Assembly: GCF_052055585.1 (NCBI RefSeq)
Contig: NZ_CP170485.1
Coordinates: 1,488,001 to 1,552,000, forward strand
Length of the DNA: 64,000 nucleotides
Direction: 5' to 3'
Source: Oceanicaulis sp052055585
GTDB taxonomy: Bacteria > Pseudomonadota > Alphaproteobacteria > Caulobacterales > Maricaulaceae
In this document: piece by piece, positions 1 to 8,157 of the stretch
Position numbering within the stretch: the first letter of the stretch is position 1
Layout: each line of letters starts with the position of its first letter
Program-made: the position numbers and the translations under genes
The notes under the pieces: model-generated
Told to the model about the DNA's origin: nothing
The model's input: only the letters and a program-made list of their open reading frames with translations
Databases searched by the model: none

Positions 1-690
1 GGATGAGGGCCTGGTGTCATCAGGCATCAGCCCGGCGCCCGCCTTGCCCGGCTCCGCCTGCGGGATCGCGCCATCCGGCAAACGATCCGGCGTCACCATG
101 CCAAAGGAAATGATCAGCTTGGCCGCCTCTTCCACGGTCAGATCCAGCGGAATGGCCTTGGAGCGCGGCACGAACAGCAAAAAGCCCGAGGTCGGGTTCG
201 GCGTGGTCGGGATGAAAACGCCAATCACCTCATCGCCCTTGCCCACGACCGAGCGGATAACACCGCGACCGGCAGACGCAACAAAAGCCACCGCATAGCT
301 GCCGGCCATGGGGTATTCCACCAGCACCACTTCCTTGAAGGAGTTCTGCTGACCCTGGAACACCGTTTCAACGATCTGCTTGAGCGCGGCGTAGATATTG
401 CGGATCAGCGGCACGCCATTGAGCACCCGCTCACCCAGATCCAGAAGGCTGCGTCCGAAGATGTTCGCCGCCAGCGCGCCCAGCAGCGTCAGCCCCAGCA
501 CGGCGATGAGCAATCCCATGCCCGGAATAGCGAAAGGCAGATAGCTTTCAGGATTGTAGCGCGCGGGGACCAGCGGTTTGATCACCCGGTCCACGAAGGT
601 CACGAAGCTGTAGATCAGCCAGAAGGTGATGCCGATCGGCGCTGCAACAACGACGCCAGTCAGAAAGCGGTTACGGAGCCAGCGAAGCAC
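1..690 (-). CDS. DUF502 family membrane protein (3' end outside window)
   Basis: The reading frame stays open from a GTG at 690 to the window edge (230 codons), so the C-terminus is missing. GTG is chosen because GGAG lies about 8 bases upstream and the only ATG just before it is closed by a stop. Two hydrophobic segments are visible (about residues 8-30 and 52-78), followed by a soluble domain with 'VPLIRNIYAALKQIVET' and 'FIPTTPNPTSGF', which are signatures of DUF502 proteins. The family is conserved in bacteria and embedded in the inner membrane; no biochemical role is established. The gene is divergent from the DUF3089 gene. Family assignment is firm, function unknown. Confidence 0.85.
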   Translation of the reverse strand, partial: MLRWLRNRFLTGVVVAAPIGITFWLIYSFVTFVDRVIKPLVPARYNPESYLPFAIPGMGLLIAVLGLTLLGALAANIFGRSLLDLGERVLNGVPLIRNIYAALKQIVETVFQGQQNSFKEVVLVEYPMAGSYAVAFVASAGRGVIRSVVGKGDEVIGVFIPTTPNPTSGFLLFVPRSKAIPLDLTVEEAAKLIISFGMVTPDRLPDGAIPQAEPGKAGAGLMPDDTRPSS

Positions 691-808
691 GTGGCGTCAC
701 TCCATCTAGAGCGTTCAAAGCGAACGCCTGACTGAAATGCCTGTGAACAGGAGCAGAATCAAGGCGGACCCTTGCTGTTCCTCCCCCATGAGGCGTAAGA
801 GTGTGCAC

Positions 809-2023
809 ATGACCGGCCCCTTCAACACCCCCTTCTCCGTCTGGCTCCGTTGGGGCCTGATCGGCGCCGCCACGGGCTTCATCGCCCTTGTCGCCCTGAG
901 CGCCGTCGTCATGCGTGACCAGATTTTCCAGACCTTTCTGGATCCGGGCGTTCCCTTCCAGACTTATGACCGGCCGCCAGCGCCCGATTACACGCAGGAT
1001 GACGCCTGGGCGGCGCGTCCCGAGGTGCGGTTGGCCGATGAGGCCGGTCACCCGGCCGTCTTTTTCATTCATCCCACCACTTATGACGGCGGATCGCACT
1101 GGAACGCGCCCTATGATCGCCCCCAGGAGGCGGTCGAGGTCTCCCAGATCATCCTGCCCAACTATGCCGCGCCGTTTCTGGTTGAGGATGTGCAGCTTTA
1201 TGCCCCGCGCTACCGACAGGCCTCGCTCTACACCTTCATGAATAACCGCGAGGATTCGGTGCTGGCGCGCGAGCTGGCTCATTCCGACGTCCAGCGCGCC
1301 TTCACCCAGTTCCTGCGCGAGCTGGATCCTGAACAACCCTTCTTTCTGGTCGGCGTGGGTCAGGGCGGCGCAATCGGGCTGGATATTCTGGCTCGCCGAG
1401 TCGCTAATGATCACGCCGTGCGCCGCCGTCTGATCGCGGCCTACATCATTGAAGCGCCAACACCGCTTGATCTGCTGGCCGGGCCGCTGTCCACCATTCC
1501 GGTCTGCACGGATCCGAGCGAGGTCAGGTGTCTTGTGGGCTGGATTGCAGTGCGTCCTGAAGAAACAGCCCGTATCGAGGCGATCACCACCCGGTCGCGA
1601 GCGATTGATGCCGAAGGTCTGATCAGTCCCATTGAGGACCGGGCTTTGCTTTGCGTGAACCCGGTCCTGTGGACCGCGAACGAGGATTACGCGCCTGCGC
1701 GTCTTCATAAGGGCGCAGCGGCGGCGGAGGAGCTTAGCCTCAGTGACGCGCCCTCACCCATGACCAACCAGACCGGCGCGCAATGTCAGAGCGGCCTGCT
1801 GATGATTGATCAGCCACGCGCCAGCGCCCTGCGTCGCCCCGGTCGGCTGGCGGAAGACCGCCGTGTACGTCCGGCCAACCTTTTCTACATGGACATACGT
1901 GCGAACGCTCAGACGCGTCTGGACACGCTGCAGGCGATCCTGGCGGATGAGGCGCGATATGCGCCGCCGCTTGACGCTCCGGTGGAAGTCGAGGTCGCCC
2001 CGATCACGCCGATTGACGGCTAG
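809..2023 (+). CDS. DUF3089 alpha/beta-hydrolase-fold protein, catalytic residues apparently lost
   Basis: An N-terminal membrane anchor (about residues 14-36) is followed by a DUF3089-type domain: 'FFIHPTTYDGGSHWNAP', 'YRQASLYTF', 'LLCVNP' and 'NLFYMDIRANAQTR' are all in the expected order. Family members normally carry a lipase-like nucleophile elbow G-H-S-Q-G; here the same place (codons at 1352-1366) reads G-V-G-Q-G, so Ser is Gly (about residue 184), and the H-x-x-D-Y that normally precedes the C-terminal 'LF' motif reads 'VRPAN'. The protein is therefore probably not a hydrolase. Start uncertain: in-frame ATGs also exist at 737 and 788; 809 places the anchor at the N-terminus. The 3' end overlaps the convergent hldE by 4 bases. 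Confidence 0.8.
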   Translation: MTGPFNTPFSVWLRWGLIGAATGFIALVALSAVVMRDQIFQTFLDPGVPFQTYDRPPAPDYTQDDAWAARPEVRLADEAGHPAVFFIHPTTYDGGSHWNAPYDRPQEAVEVSQIILPNYAAPFLVEDVQLYAPRYRQASLYTFMNNREDSVLARELAHSDVQRAFTQFLRELDPEQPFFLVGVGQGGAIGLDILARRVANDHAVRRRLIAAYIIEAPTPLDLLAGPLSTIPVCTDPSEVRCLVGWIAVRPEETARIEAITTRSRAIDAEGLISPIEDRALLCVNPVLWTANEDYAPARLHKGAAAAEELSLSDAPSPMTNQTGAQCQSGLLMIDQPRASALRRPGRLAEDRRVRPANLFYMDIRANAQTRLDTLQAILADEARYAPPLDAPVEVEVAPITPIDG

Positions 2024-3486
2024 GTCTCGCGACGCAGCTTGTTGACGATGTTGGTGGTGGACAGACCATCCATCAGGGGCGCGAGCACGATCTCGCCACC
2101 GATTTTGCGCATGAAGTCTGCACCCGGCAGCTCGTCCGCCACATAGTCAGCACCCTTGATCATGACATGGGGCGCGACTTCCTCGATCAGGGCAGCGGGC
2201 GTGTCTTCTTCAAAGATCACAACCCGATCGACCATTTCGAGCGAGGCCAGCATGGTGGCCCGGGTCATCTCGTCATTGATGGGCCGGTTCTCGCCCTTAA
2301 GCCGCTTGACCGAAGCATCAGCGTTGAGCCCGACAATCAACCGGTCACAGACCGACGCCGCATGGCGCAGCACCGACAGATGGCCGGGGTGCAGAAGATC
2401 AAAGCAGCCATTAGTGAAACCCACCTTCAGGCCGTTCTGACGCCAGTCTTTTGAAAGCTTGGCCATGGCCGGACGGGACATGATCCGCCAGTCCGGCGCT
2501 TCCTGACCAGCCTCGGCGGCATCAAGCACTTCTTCAGGCGAGACAGTCGCCGTACCCGGCTTGCCCACGGCGACGCCTGCTGCCAGATCGGCAAACGCCA
2601 TGGCGTCCTTCAACGGCGCGCCCGCCGCCATGGCGAGCGACAGGCCGGCCAGTGCGGTGTCGCCGGCGCCGGACACATCATAAACCTCGCGCGGACGGGA
2701 GCGATGATGATGCACCTCACCAGCCTCATCCAGCAGTGTCATGCCCGCTCCGCCCCGGGTGACCATAACCGCGGTCGTGCGCGGCAATCCGGATTTGAGC
2801 GCCTTGAGTGCGTCCGCCGCCGTCTCATCGGACCGGACCGGCAGCCCCGTCTCGGCTTCCAGCTCTCCGGCATTGGGCTTGATGATGCTGGCCCCGTCAT
2901 AGCGCGAATAATCAGAACCGCGCGGATCGACGCTGACCGGCTTGCCGGCATCCCGTGCGAGCCTGATCGCGTCCTGGACGAGCCCGGGCGTGATAACGCC
3001 GCGCCCGTAATCTGAAATTATAAGAATATCAGACTCTTCAAGCGCACTTTTGATGCGCTTCAGCAGGGTCGATTCCGTATCGACATCAATGTCGGCGCCC
3101 GGATCGCGATCCACGCAGAACATCTGCTGGTTATTGGAGACGTAGCGGATCTTCGACGGGGTCGGCCGGTTCGGCGTCCGCACCACACCCTCTGCATCAC
3201 CGCAGGCCGCCTTGACCAGTTCGACTGCAGCCTCGCCATCCGGGTCCGTCCCAGCAACCGAGATCAGGCGGACTTCACCGCCCAGGCTGGACAAATTGCG
3301 CGCCAGATTGCCTGCACCGCCCAGCATGGCGGAGCGACGTTTTTCAGACAGGATCGGCACCGGCGCTTCGCGGGAAATGCGATGCGTATCGCCATAGACG
3401 AAGCTGTCATAGAGCAGATCGCCCAGCACGACGGCGCGGCGGTTCTGAATGGCGGCCAGGATATGCGCAGCCCGTTCACGCAACAT
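2020..3486 (-). CDS. hldE: Bifunctional heptose-7-phosphate kinase / heptose-1-phosphate adenylyltransferase
   Basis: HldE makes ADP-heptose precursors for the LPS inner core in the cytoplasm: it phosphorylates D-glycero-D-manno-heptose 7-phosphate at C1 and, after dephosphorylation by GmhB, adds AMP. The 488 residues fit the family. The N-terminal PfkB/ribokinase-type domain (about 1-320) has the 'VSGAGDTALAG' catalytic/anion-hole motif near residue 273; the C-terminal nucleotidyltransferase domain (about 350-488) has 'FTNGCFDLLHPGH' near 357-369 with the HxGH adenylate-binding signature. ATG at 3486 is preceded by GGAGAG. It lies 17 bases downstream of kdsA on the same strand, so heptose and Kdo supply are probably co-transcribed. 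Confidence 0.96.
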   Translation of the reverse strand: MLRERAAHILAAIQNRRAVVLGDLLYDSFVYGDTHRISREAPVPILSEKRRSAMLGGAGNLARNLSSLGGEVRLISVAGTDPDGEAAVELVKAACGDAEGVVRTPNRPTPSKIRYVSNNQQMFCVDRDPGADIDVDTESTLLKRIKSALEESDILIISDYGRGVITPGLVQDAIRLARDAGKPVSVDPRGSDYSRYDGASIIKPNAGELEAETGLPVRSDETAADALKALKSGLPRTTAVMVTRGGAGMTLLDEAGEVHHHRSRPREVYDVSGAGDTALAGLSLAMAAGAPLKDAMAFADLAAGVAVGKPGTATVSPEEVLDAAEAGQEAPDWRIMSRPAMAKLSKDWRQNGLKVGFTNGCFDLLHPGHLSVLRHAASVCDRLIVGLNADASVKRLKGENRPINDEMTRATMLASLEMVDRVVIFEEDTPAALIEEVAPHVMIKGADYVADELPGADFMRKIGGEIVLAPLMDGLSTTNIVNKLRRET

Positions 3487-3503
3487 GACGCTCTCCTGAG
3501 CGA

Positions 3504-4364
3504 TTAAAGCTGAATGACGGGATTGGATTTGGCCAAAGCGTCAAAGGCCATCAGATCGCGCACTACTTCTTCAAAGCGATGCAGCGGGATCATGTTGGGA
3601 CCGTCCGACGGCGCATTGTCCGGATCAGGATGGGTTTCCATGAAGACGCCGGCGATGCCCAGCGACACCGAAGCGCGCGCCAGATGCGGCGCGTATTGGC
3701 GCTGGCCGCCTGAAGAGCCGCCCTGGCCGCCCGGCTGTTGAACCGCATGGGTTGCGTCCATAACGACGGGCGCGCCGGTCTGCTTCATGATCGGGAAGCT
3801 GCGCATGTCCACGACGAGGGTGTTGTAGCCAAAGCTGGCGCCACGCTCGGTGACGACGACATTGGAATTGCCCGCCCCGGTGATCTTGCCGATCACATTG
3901 GGCATGTCCCACGGGGCCAGGAACTGGCCTTTCTTGACGTTGATCACCTTGCCGGTTTTCGCCGCCGCGATCAGAAGGTCGGTCTGGCGGCACAGGAAGG
4001 CCGGGATCTGGAGGATGTCTGCGGCTTCAGCAACAATGGCGCATTGCTCTTCGGTGTGGATGTCCGTCAGCAGCGGCAGGCCGGTGGTCTCGCGGATCTC
4101 GTTGAAAACGTCCATGGAGGCGCTAAGGCCAAGGCCGCGCTGGCCTTTCAGGCTGGTGCGGTTCGCCTTGTCGAACGAGGTCTTGTAGACAAGTTTCACG
4201 CCGGTGCGGTCGGCGATTTCCTTCAGCGCCTGAGAGACCTCAAGGCCGTGTTCGCGGCTTTCCAGCTGGCACGGTCCGGCAATGATGGTCAGAGGCTTCT
4301 CATTGCCCATTTCCAGAACGCCGCCATGGGGCAGCGGAATTTCAACGACAGTGTTCGGATTCAT
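3504..4364 (-). CDS. kdsA: 3-deoxy-8-phosphooctulonate synthase (KDO-8-P synthase)
   Basis: KdsA condenses phosphoenolpyruvate with arabinose 5-phosphate to Kdo 8-phosphate, the first committed step to Kdo for lipid A-core. The frame is open further upstream, but the ATG at 4364 has a GGAGACG ribosome-binding site and gives 286 residues, the normal family length. Diagnostic stretches are 'IIAGPCQLES', 'YKTSFDKANRTS', 'TDIHTEEQC' and 'DATHAVQQPGG'. It is the first gene of a two-gene LPS unit with hldE and is divergent from the photolyase operon, with 122 bases between the two start codons. Confidence 0.96.
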   Translation of the reverse strand: MNPNTVVEIPLPHGGVLEMGNEKPLTIIAGPCQLESREHGLEVSQALKEIADRTGVKLVYKTSFDKANRTSLKGQRGLGLSASMDVFNEIRETTGLPLLTDIHTEEQCAIVAEAADILQIPAFLCRQTDLLIAAAKTGKVINVKKGQFLAPWDMPNVIGKITGAGNSNVVVTERGASFGYNTLVVDMRSFPIMKQTGAPVVMDATHAVQQPGGQGGSSGGQRQYAPHLARASVSLGIAGVFMETHPDPDNAPSDGPNMIPLHRFEEVVRDLMAFDALAKSNPVIQL

Positions 4365-4415
4365 GAGAAAGCGTCTCCACTTGGCGCTTGATCTTGGGGC
4401 GACTGCGTCGAGCCC

Positions 4416-4445
4416 TGATCCAGAGGATATAAGGCGCCGTATAGC
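4416..4445 (+). promoter_or_regulatory. Putative ECF11/sigma-E (RpoE-ChrR type) promoter of the photolyase operon
   Basis: TGATCC at 4416-4421 and TATAGC at 4440-4445 are separated by exactly 18 bases. TGATCC with an 18-base spacer and a TA-rich -10 is the known signature of the singlet-oxygen sigma factor RpoE of Rhodobacter and relatives. The element sits 41 bases before the phrB start codon, and the leftward operon that ends the same cluster carries the same arrangement (13181-13210). Recognised by eye; not experimentally mapped. Confidence 0.55.
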
Positions 4446-4486
4446 CTGACACCATCCCTCGTCCCAGAACGCGTGCATTCAGTTCC

Positions 4487-5929
4487 ATGACCGACACCCC
4501 ATCGCCCGTTATTGTCTGGTTTCGACAGGACCTCAGACTGGCCGACAACCCAGCCCTTCAAGCCGCGGCCGCGACCGGTTCGCCCGTCATCCCCGTCTAC
4601 ATTCTTGATGATGAGGCTCCCGGAGCCTGGAAGCCGGGCGGTGCGAGCCGGTGGTGGTTGCATCATTCCCTGAAGTCTCTGGCCGACGATATCAGCCGGC
4701 TGGGCGGACGGCTGGTCTTCCTCGACGGGGCCGCCAAGCCTTGTCTGGAGGCGCTCATCTCGGAAACCGGCGCACAGGCGGTGTTCTGGAACCGGCTCTA
4801 TGAACCCTGGGCGCGAAAGCGGGATGAAGCGATCAAGTCCGCTCTCAATGACAGCGCCATCAAGGCGCGCTCTTTCAACGGGTCCCTGATCGTGGAGCCC
4901 TGGGACATCGCCACCAAGACCGGCAATCCCTACAAGGTCTTCACCCCGTTCTGGAAATCACTCAAGGCCGAGCACTCTCCCGCCGAGCCTACCGGGCGGC
5001 CTGATCACCTGCGCTTCCACGACGTCAATGCAGGCGTCTGCCTCGATGATCTCGCGCTCCTGCCCACCAAACCGGACTGGGCGGGCGGGATGAGAGCGAG
5101 CTGGACGCCGGGCGAAGCGGCGGCGCACGGGCGTCTGGGACAATTCCTGAAAGACGCCGTCACCGACTATTCAGACCGCCGCAATTTTCCCGGCGAGCAC
5201 GGCACCTCGCGGCTGTCCCCCCATCTTCATTTCGGCGAGATCAGCCCGCGGCAGGTCTGGCATGCGGTGAAGACCTCCGACCATGCGCAAACCCAAGGCG
5301 CGGACACCTATCTCAGCGAGATCGCCTGGCGCGAGTTCAGCTATAATCTGCTCTATCATTTCCCCGATCTGCCTGAAGCGAACTTCCAGCCGAAATTTGA
5401 CGGCTTTGAGTGGGACGAGAACCCGGACGCCTTGAAGGCCTGGCAAAAGGGCCAGACGGGCTACCCCATTGTCGATGCCGGCATGCGCGAGCTTTGGGCC
5501 ACGGGCTGGATGCACAATCGGGTCCGGATGATCGTGGCGAGCTTCCTGATCAAGGACCTCTTCATCCACTGGCGCGACGGCGAGGACTGGTTCTGGGACA
5601 CGCTGGTGGATGCCGATCTCGCGAGCAATGCCGCCTCCTGGCAATGGACGGCGGGCTCTGGCGCAGACGCTGCTCCTTATTTCCGGGTGTTCAATCCGGT
5701 GGGTCAGTCAGAAAAATTTGATCCGAAGGGTAACTACCTTCGTAAGTGGATACCAGAGCTTGCGGAATTGCCTGACAAGGTCATCCACGCGCCCTGGACG
5801 GCAGACCCATCTGTGTTGTCCCGAGCCGGAGTGACCCTGGGCGAAACCTATCCCAAGCCGATCGTGGACCATGGTGAAGCGCGCCAACGCGCCCTCGCCG
5901 CTTTTGAAAAGATCAAGGACGCCGGATGA
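4487..5929 (+). CDS. phrB: Deoxyribodipyrimidine photolyase (class I CPD photolyase)
   Basis: A light-driven DNA repair flavoprotein that splits cyclobutane pyrimidine dimers. The 480 residues contain the N-terminal antenna-binding alpha/beta domain ('VIVWFRQDLRLADNPAL') and the C-terminal FAD/DNA-binding helical domain: 'FPGEHGTSRLSPHLHFGE', 'EIAWREFSYNLLYH', 'GYPIVDAGMRELWATGWMHN' and 'LASNAASWQWTAGSG'. These are class I photolyase blocks rather than cryptochrome or FeS-type ones. ATG at 4487 is the first in frame after the putative sigma-E promoter; no strong ribosome-binding site is seen. The stop overlaps the next start (ATGA at 5926-5929), implying translational coupling with the FAD oxidoreductase. 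Confidence 0.95.
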   Translation: MTDTPSPVIVWFRQDLRLADNPALQAAAATGSPVIPVYILDDEAPGAWKPGGASRWWLHHSLKSLADDISRLGGRLVFLDGAAKPCLEALISETGAQAVFWNRLYEPWARKRDEAIKSALNDSAIKARSFNGSLIVEPWDIATKTGNPYKVFTPFWKSLKAEHSPAEPTGRPDHLRFHDVNAGVCLDDLALLPTKPDWAGGMRASWTPGEAAAHGRLGQFLKDAVTDYSDRRNFPGEHGTSRLSPHLHFGEISPRQVWHAVKTSDHAQTQGADTYLSEIAWREFSYNLLYHFPDLPEANFQPKFDGFEWDENPDALKAWQKGQTGYPIVDAGMRELWATGWMHNRVRMIVASFLIKDLFIHWRDGEDWFWDTLVDADLASNAASWQWTAGSGADAAPYFRVFNPVGQSEKFDPKGNYLRKWIPELAELPDKVIHAPWTADPSVLSRAGVTLGETYPKPIVDHGEARQRALAAFEKIKDAG

Positions 5930-7287
5930 GCCCGAACCTGACCTCTGTGACCGCTCCCGCCCGCATCGCCGTGATTGGGGCTGGCGTGTCCGGTCTCGGC
6001 ACCGCCTGGGCGATGCGCAATGTCCATGACGTCACCGTCTTTGAAAAACGCGACCGGCTGGGCGGTCACGCCAATACCGTCAGCATCGACTATGACGGCG
6101 AGACTCTCGATGTGGACACAGGTTTCATCGTCTTCAATCCGCTGAACTACCCCAATCTGATCGCCCTGTTCGATCATCTGGATGTGGACAGCTTCCAGAC
6201 CGATATGAGCTTCGGCTTTAGCCTCGACCGACAGTTTGAATGGTCCTCTAACGGTCTCTCAGGGCTGTTCGCGGACCCGTCCAACCTCTTCAATCTGCGC
6301 TTTCTGGCCATGCTGCGCGACATCCTGGCCTTCAATCGTCAGGCGCAGCGCGATCTTGAAACCGGCGGGTTTGAGGGGCTGAGCCTCGGCCAGTATCTCG
6401 ACAAGCTCAAACTCGGCGAGGCCTTCCGGACCCAGTATCTGTTGCCCATGGGGGCTGCGATCTGGTCCACCTCCGAACACGCCATGGCGGACTATCCGGC
6501 CGAAACCTTTGTGCGCTTTTTCAAAAACCATCGCCTGATGCACGCCAAGCGCCCCAAATGGCATACGGTCAAAGGCGGCAGCCGCACCTATGTGCATAAG
6601 CTGGAAGCAGAGCTGAAAGATGCGAATGTCGCTTTCCGCTCCGAAGCCGTCAGCGTTCGACGGGACGCCTCTGGCGTTTCCATCACCGATGCGACGGGTG
6701 AAACCCACCGTTTCGACGAGGTGATCCTCGCCTGCCATTCCGATCAGGCGCTGCGGCTTCTCTCTGACGCGGATGAGAACGAACGCCAGATGCTCGGCGC
6801 CATCCGCTATGGCGCGAACGAGGCGGTCCTTCACTGCGACACGACCCTCACCCCGAAACGCAAAGCCGCGCAGGCGGCCTGGACCTATCTGCGTGAAGGC
6901 GGAGACGAAGCGGCGGTCACTTATGACATGAACCGGCTTCAGGGCATCCGCTCTGACAAACCGCTGTTTGTGACTCTCAACCCCGTTCGACAGCCGCGCG
7001 AGGAGACGGTGTTCGGGCGATATCAGTATGATCACCCGCAATTCAACGCACCGGCTTTGGCCGCCCAACGCATCTTCAATTCCATTCAGGGCGTGCGCCA
7101 TACCTGGTTTGCGGGCGCCTGGCTGGGTTATGGCTTCCATGAGGACGGCTTCCGCGCCGGCCTGCGTGTCGCGCTGAGGCTGGGTGGTCAGATTCCGTGG
7201 GACTTCGTCGAAGGCGACGTGGATGGGGGTCACTGGGCCCGTCCGGCGCCGTACAAGCCCGCCGCCGCCCATATTGCGGCCGAGTAG
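5926..7287 (+). CDS. FAD-dependent amine-oxidase-family oxidoreductase (lipid-modification cluster)
   Basis: A 453-residue flavoprotein with an N-terminal Rossmann motif 'IAVIGAGVSGLGTAWAM' followed by 'EKRDRLGGHANTV' and a C-terminal 'WFAGAWLGYGFHEDG' FAD-binding end. It belongs to the NAD(P)/FAD amine oxidase group habitually found beside Cfa-like methyltransferases and DUF1365 proteins. In Rhodobacter related genes lie in the RpoE-ChrR regulon and act in methylated and furan fatty acid synthesis, so desaturation or oxidation of a membrane-lipid acyl chain is a reasonable inference. It overlaps phrB by 4 bases and is 1 base upstream of the DUF1365 gene, so these are one operon. The exact substrate cannot be read from sequence. 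Confidence 0.85.
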   Translation: MSPNLTSVTAPARIAVIGAGVSGLGTAWAMRNVHDVTVFEKRDRLGGHANTVSIDYDGETLDVDTGFIVFNPLNYPNLIALFDHLDVDSFQTDMSFGFSLDRQFEWSSNGLSGLFADPSNLFNLRFLAMLRDILAFNRQAQRDLETGGFEGLSLGQYLDKLKLGEAFRTQYLLPMGAAIWSTSEHAMADYPAETFVRFFKNHRLMHAKRPKWHTVKGGSRTYVHKLEAELKDANVAFRSEAVSVRRDASGVSITDATGETHRFDEVILACHSDQALRLLSDADENERQMLGAIRYGANEAVLHCDTTLTPKRKAAQAAWTYLREGGDEAAVTYDMNRLQGIRSDKPLFVTLNPVRQPREETVFGRYQYDHPQFNAPALAAQRIFNSIQGVRHTWFAGAWLGYGFHEDGFRAGLRVALRLGGQIPWDFVEGDVDGGHWARPAPYKPAAAHIAAE

Positions 7288-7288
7288 C

Positions 7289-8110
7289 ATGGCTGAAGCC
7301 GCTCCCCCTCCCGGCGCGCTTTACATCGGCAAGACCGTGCATGAGCGTCGCGCGCCTTTCCTGCACCGGTTCAGCTATCGGCTTGGGTCTGTTCTGCTCG
7401 ATCTCGACCGTCTGTCTGCAGCCGGTCGTCTCAGTCGGTTCTTTTCGGTGGAGAAGTTCAACCTCTACAGCTTTGAACCCAGGGACCATGGTCCGAGGGA
7501 CGGTAGCGATCTGTCTCTCTGGGCGCGCGCCCTGCTGTCAGAACACGGCATAGCACTGAGTGAAGAGGACACGATCGAGCTTTTGAGCGCGCCCCGCGTG
7601 CTGGGTTATCAGTTCAATCCACTGTCGATCTACTTCGCGTCAGGCGCGGATGGGCGGCTCAAGGGTGTGATCTATCAGGTCCACAACACCTTTGGTGACA
7701 GCCATTGCTATGTGGCGAAGGCGCAGGACGGCGCACTCCAGACCCATGACGCAGACAAGGTCTTCCATGTCTCGCCCTTCTTTGACCGGGCGGGCCGGTA
7801 CGAGTTCACCCTGCGTGAACCGGATGAGCGCTTTCACCTGACCATCTTCAAGCAGCGTGAGGACGGCCCGGATTTCCTCGCCACCATGGCGATGAAACGC
7901 GAGGCGCTGAGCACGCCGCGGTTGCTGCATCTGTTCCTGACCCAGCCCTTTTCGAGCCTGAAAACCATCCTCGCCATCCACTGGGAGGCGCTGCGCTTGT
8001 GGATCAAGGGCGCGGTCTATCACAGCCGTGACGCCAGCCATCCCGAAGCCTCTCAGGCCCATACTGTTTCCCGGACCGAACGCCCTGGATTTGGCGTAGG
8101 CCCGAATTAA
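7289..8110 (+). CDS. DUF1365 family protein
   Basis: A 273-residue protein beginning 'LYIGKTVHERRAPFLHRFSY', with 'VLGYQFNPLSIYF', 'VIYQVHNTFGDSHCYV', 'KVFHVSPFFDRAGRYEF' and 'LKTILAIHWEALRLW', a clear DUF1365 pattern. The frame is open upstream to 7184, but the ATG at 7289, immediately after the preceding stop, starts the conserved domain. The family has no settled biochemical function; it nearly always travels with the FAD oxidoreductase and Cfa-type methyltransferase that flank it here, so a role in acyl-chain modification of phospholipids is inferred from context. The string of conserved His residues could be catalytic or metal-binding. Confidence 0.9.
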   Translation: MAEAAPPPGALYIGKTVHERRAPFLHRFSYRLGSVLLDLDRLSAAGRLSRFFSVEKFNLYSFEPRDHGPRDGSDLSLWARALLSEHGIALSEEDTIELLSAPRVLGYQFNPLSIYFASGADGRLKGVIYQVHNTFGDSHCYVAKAQDGALQTHDADKVFHVSPFFDRAGRYEFTLREPDERFHLTIFKQREDGPDFLATMAMKREALSTPRLLHLFLTQPFSSLKTILAIHWEALRLWIKGAVYHSRDASHPEASQAHTVSRTERPGFGVGPN

Positions 8111-8157
8111 TTGTAAACTTAGCGTTATACGCGAGTGCGTAACCGACGGAGCCGCCA

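Noticed and set aside
671..1708. Minus-strand frame of about 345 codons
   Set aside because: Overlaps the supported DUF3089 gene over its length and the DUF502 start; no family pattern.
8111..8157. Possible promoter (TTGTAA and TATACG) before cfa
   Set aside because: Spacing between the elements is far too short for a sigma-70 promoter and no TGATCC is present; cfa is better explained as operon read-through.
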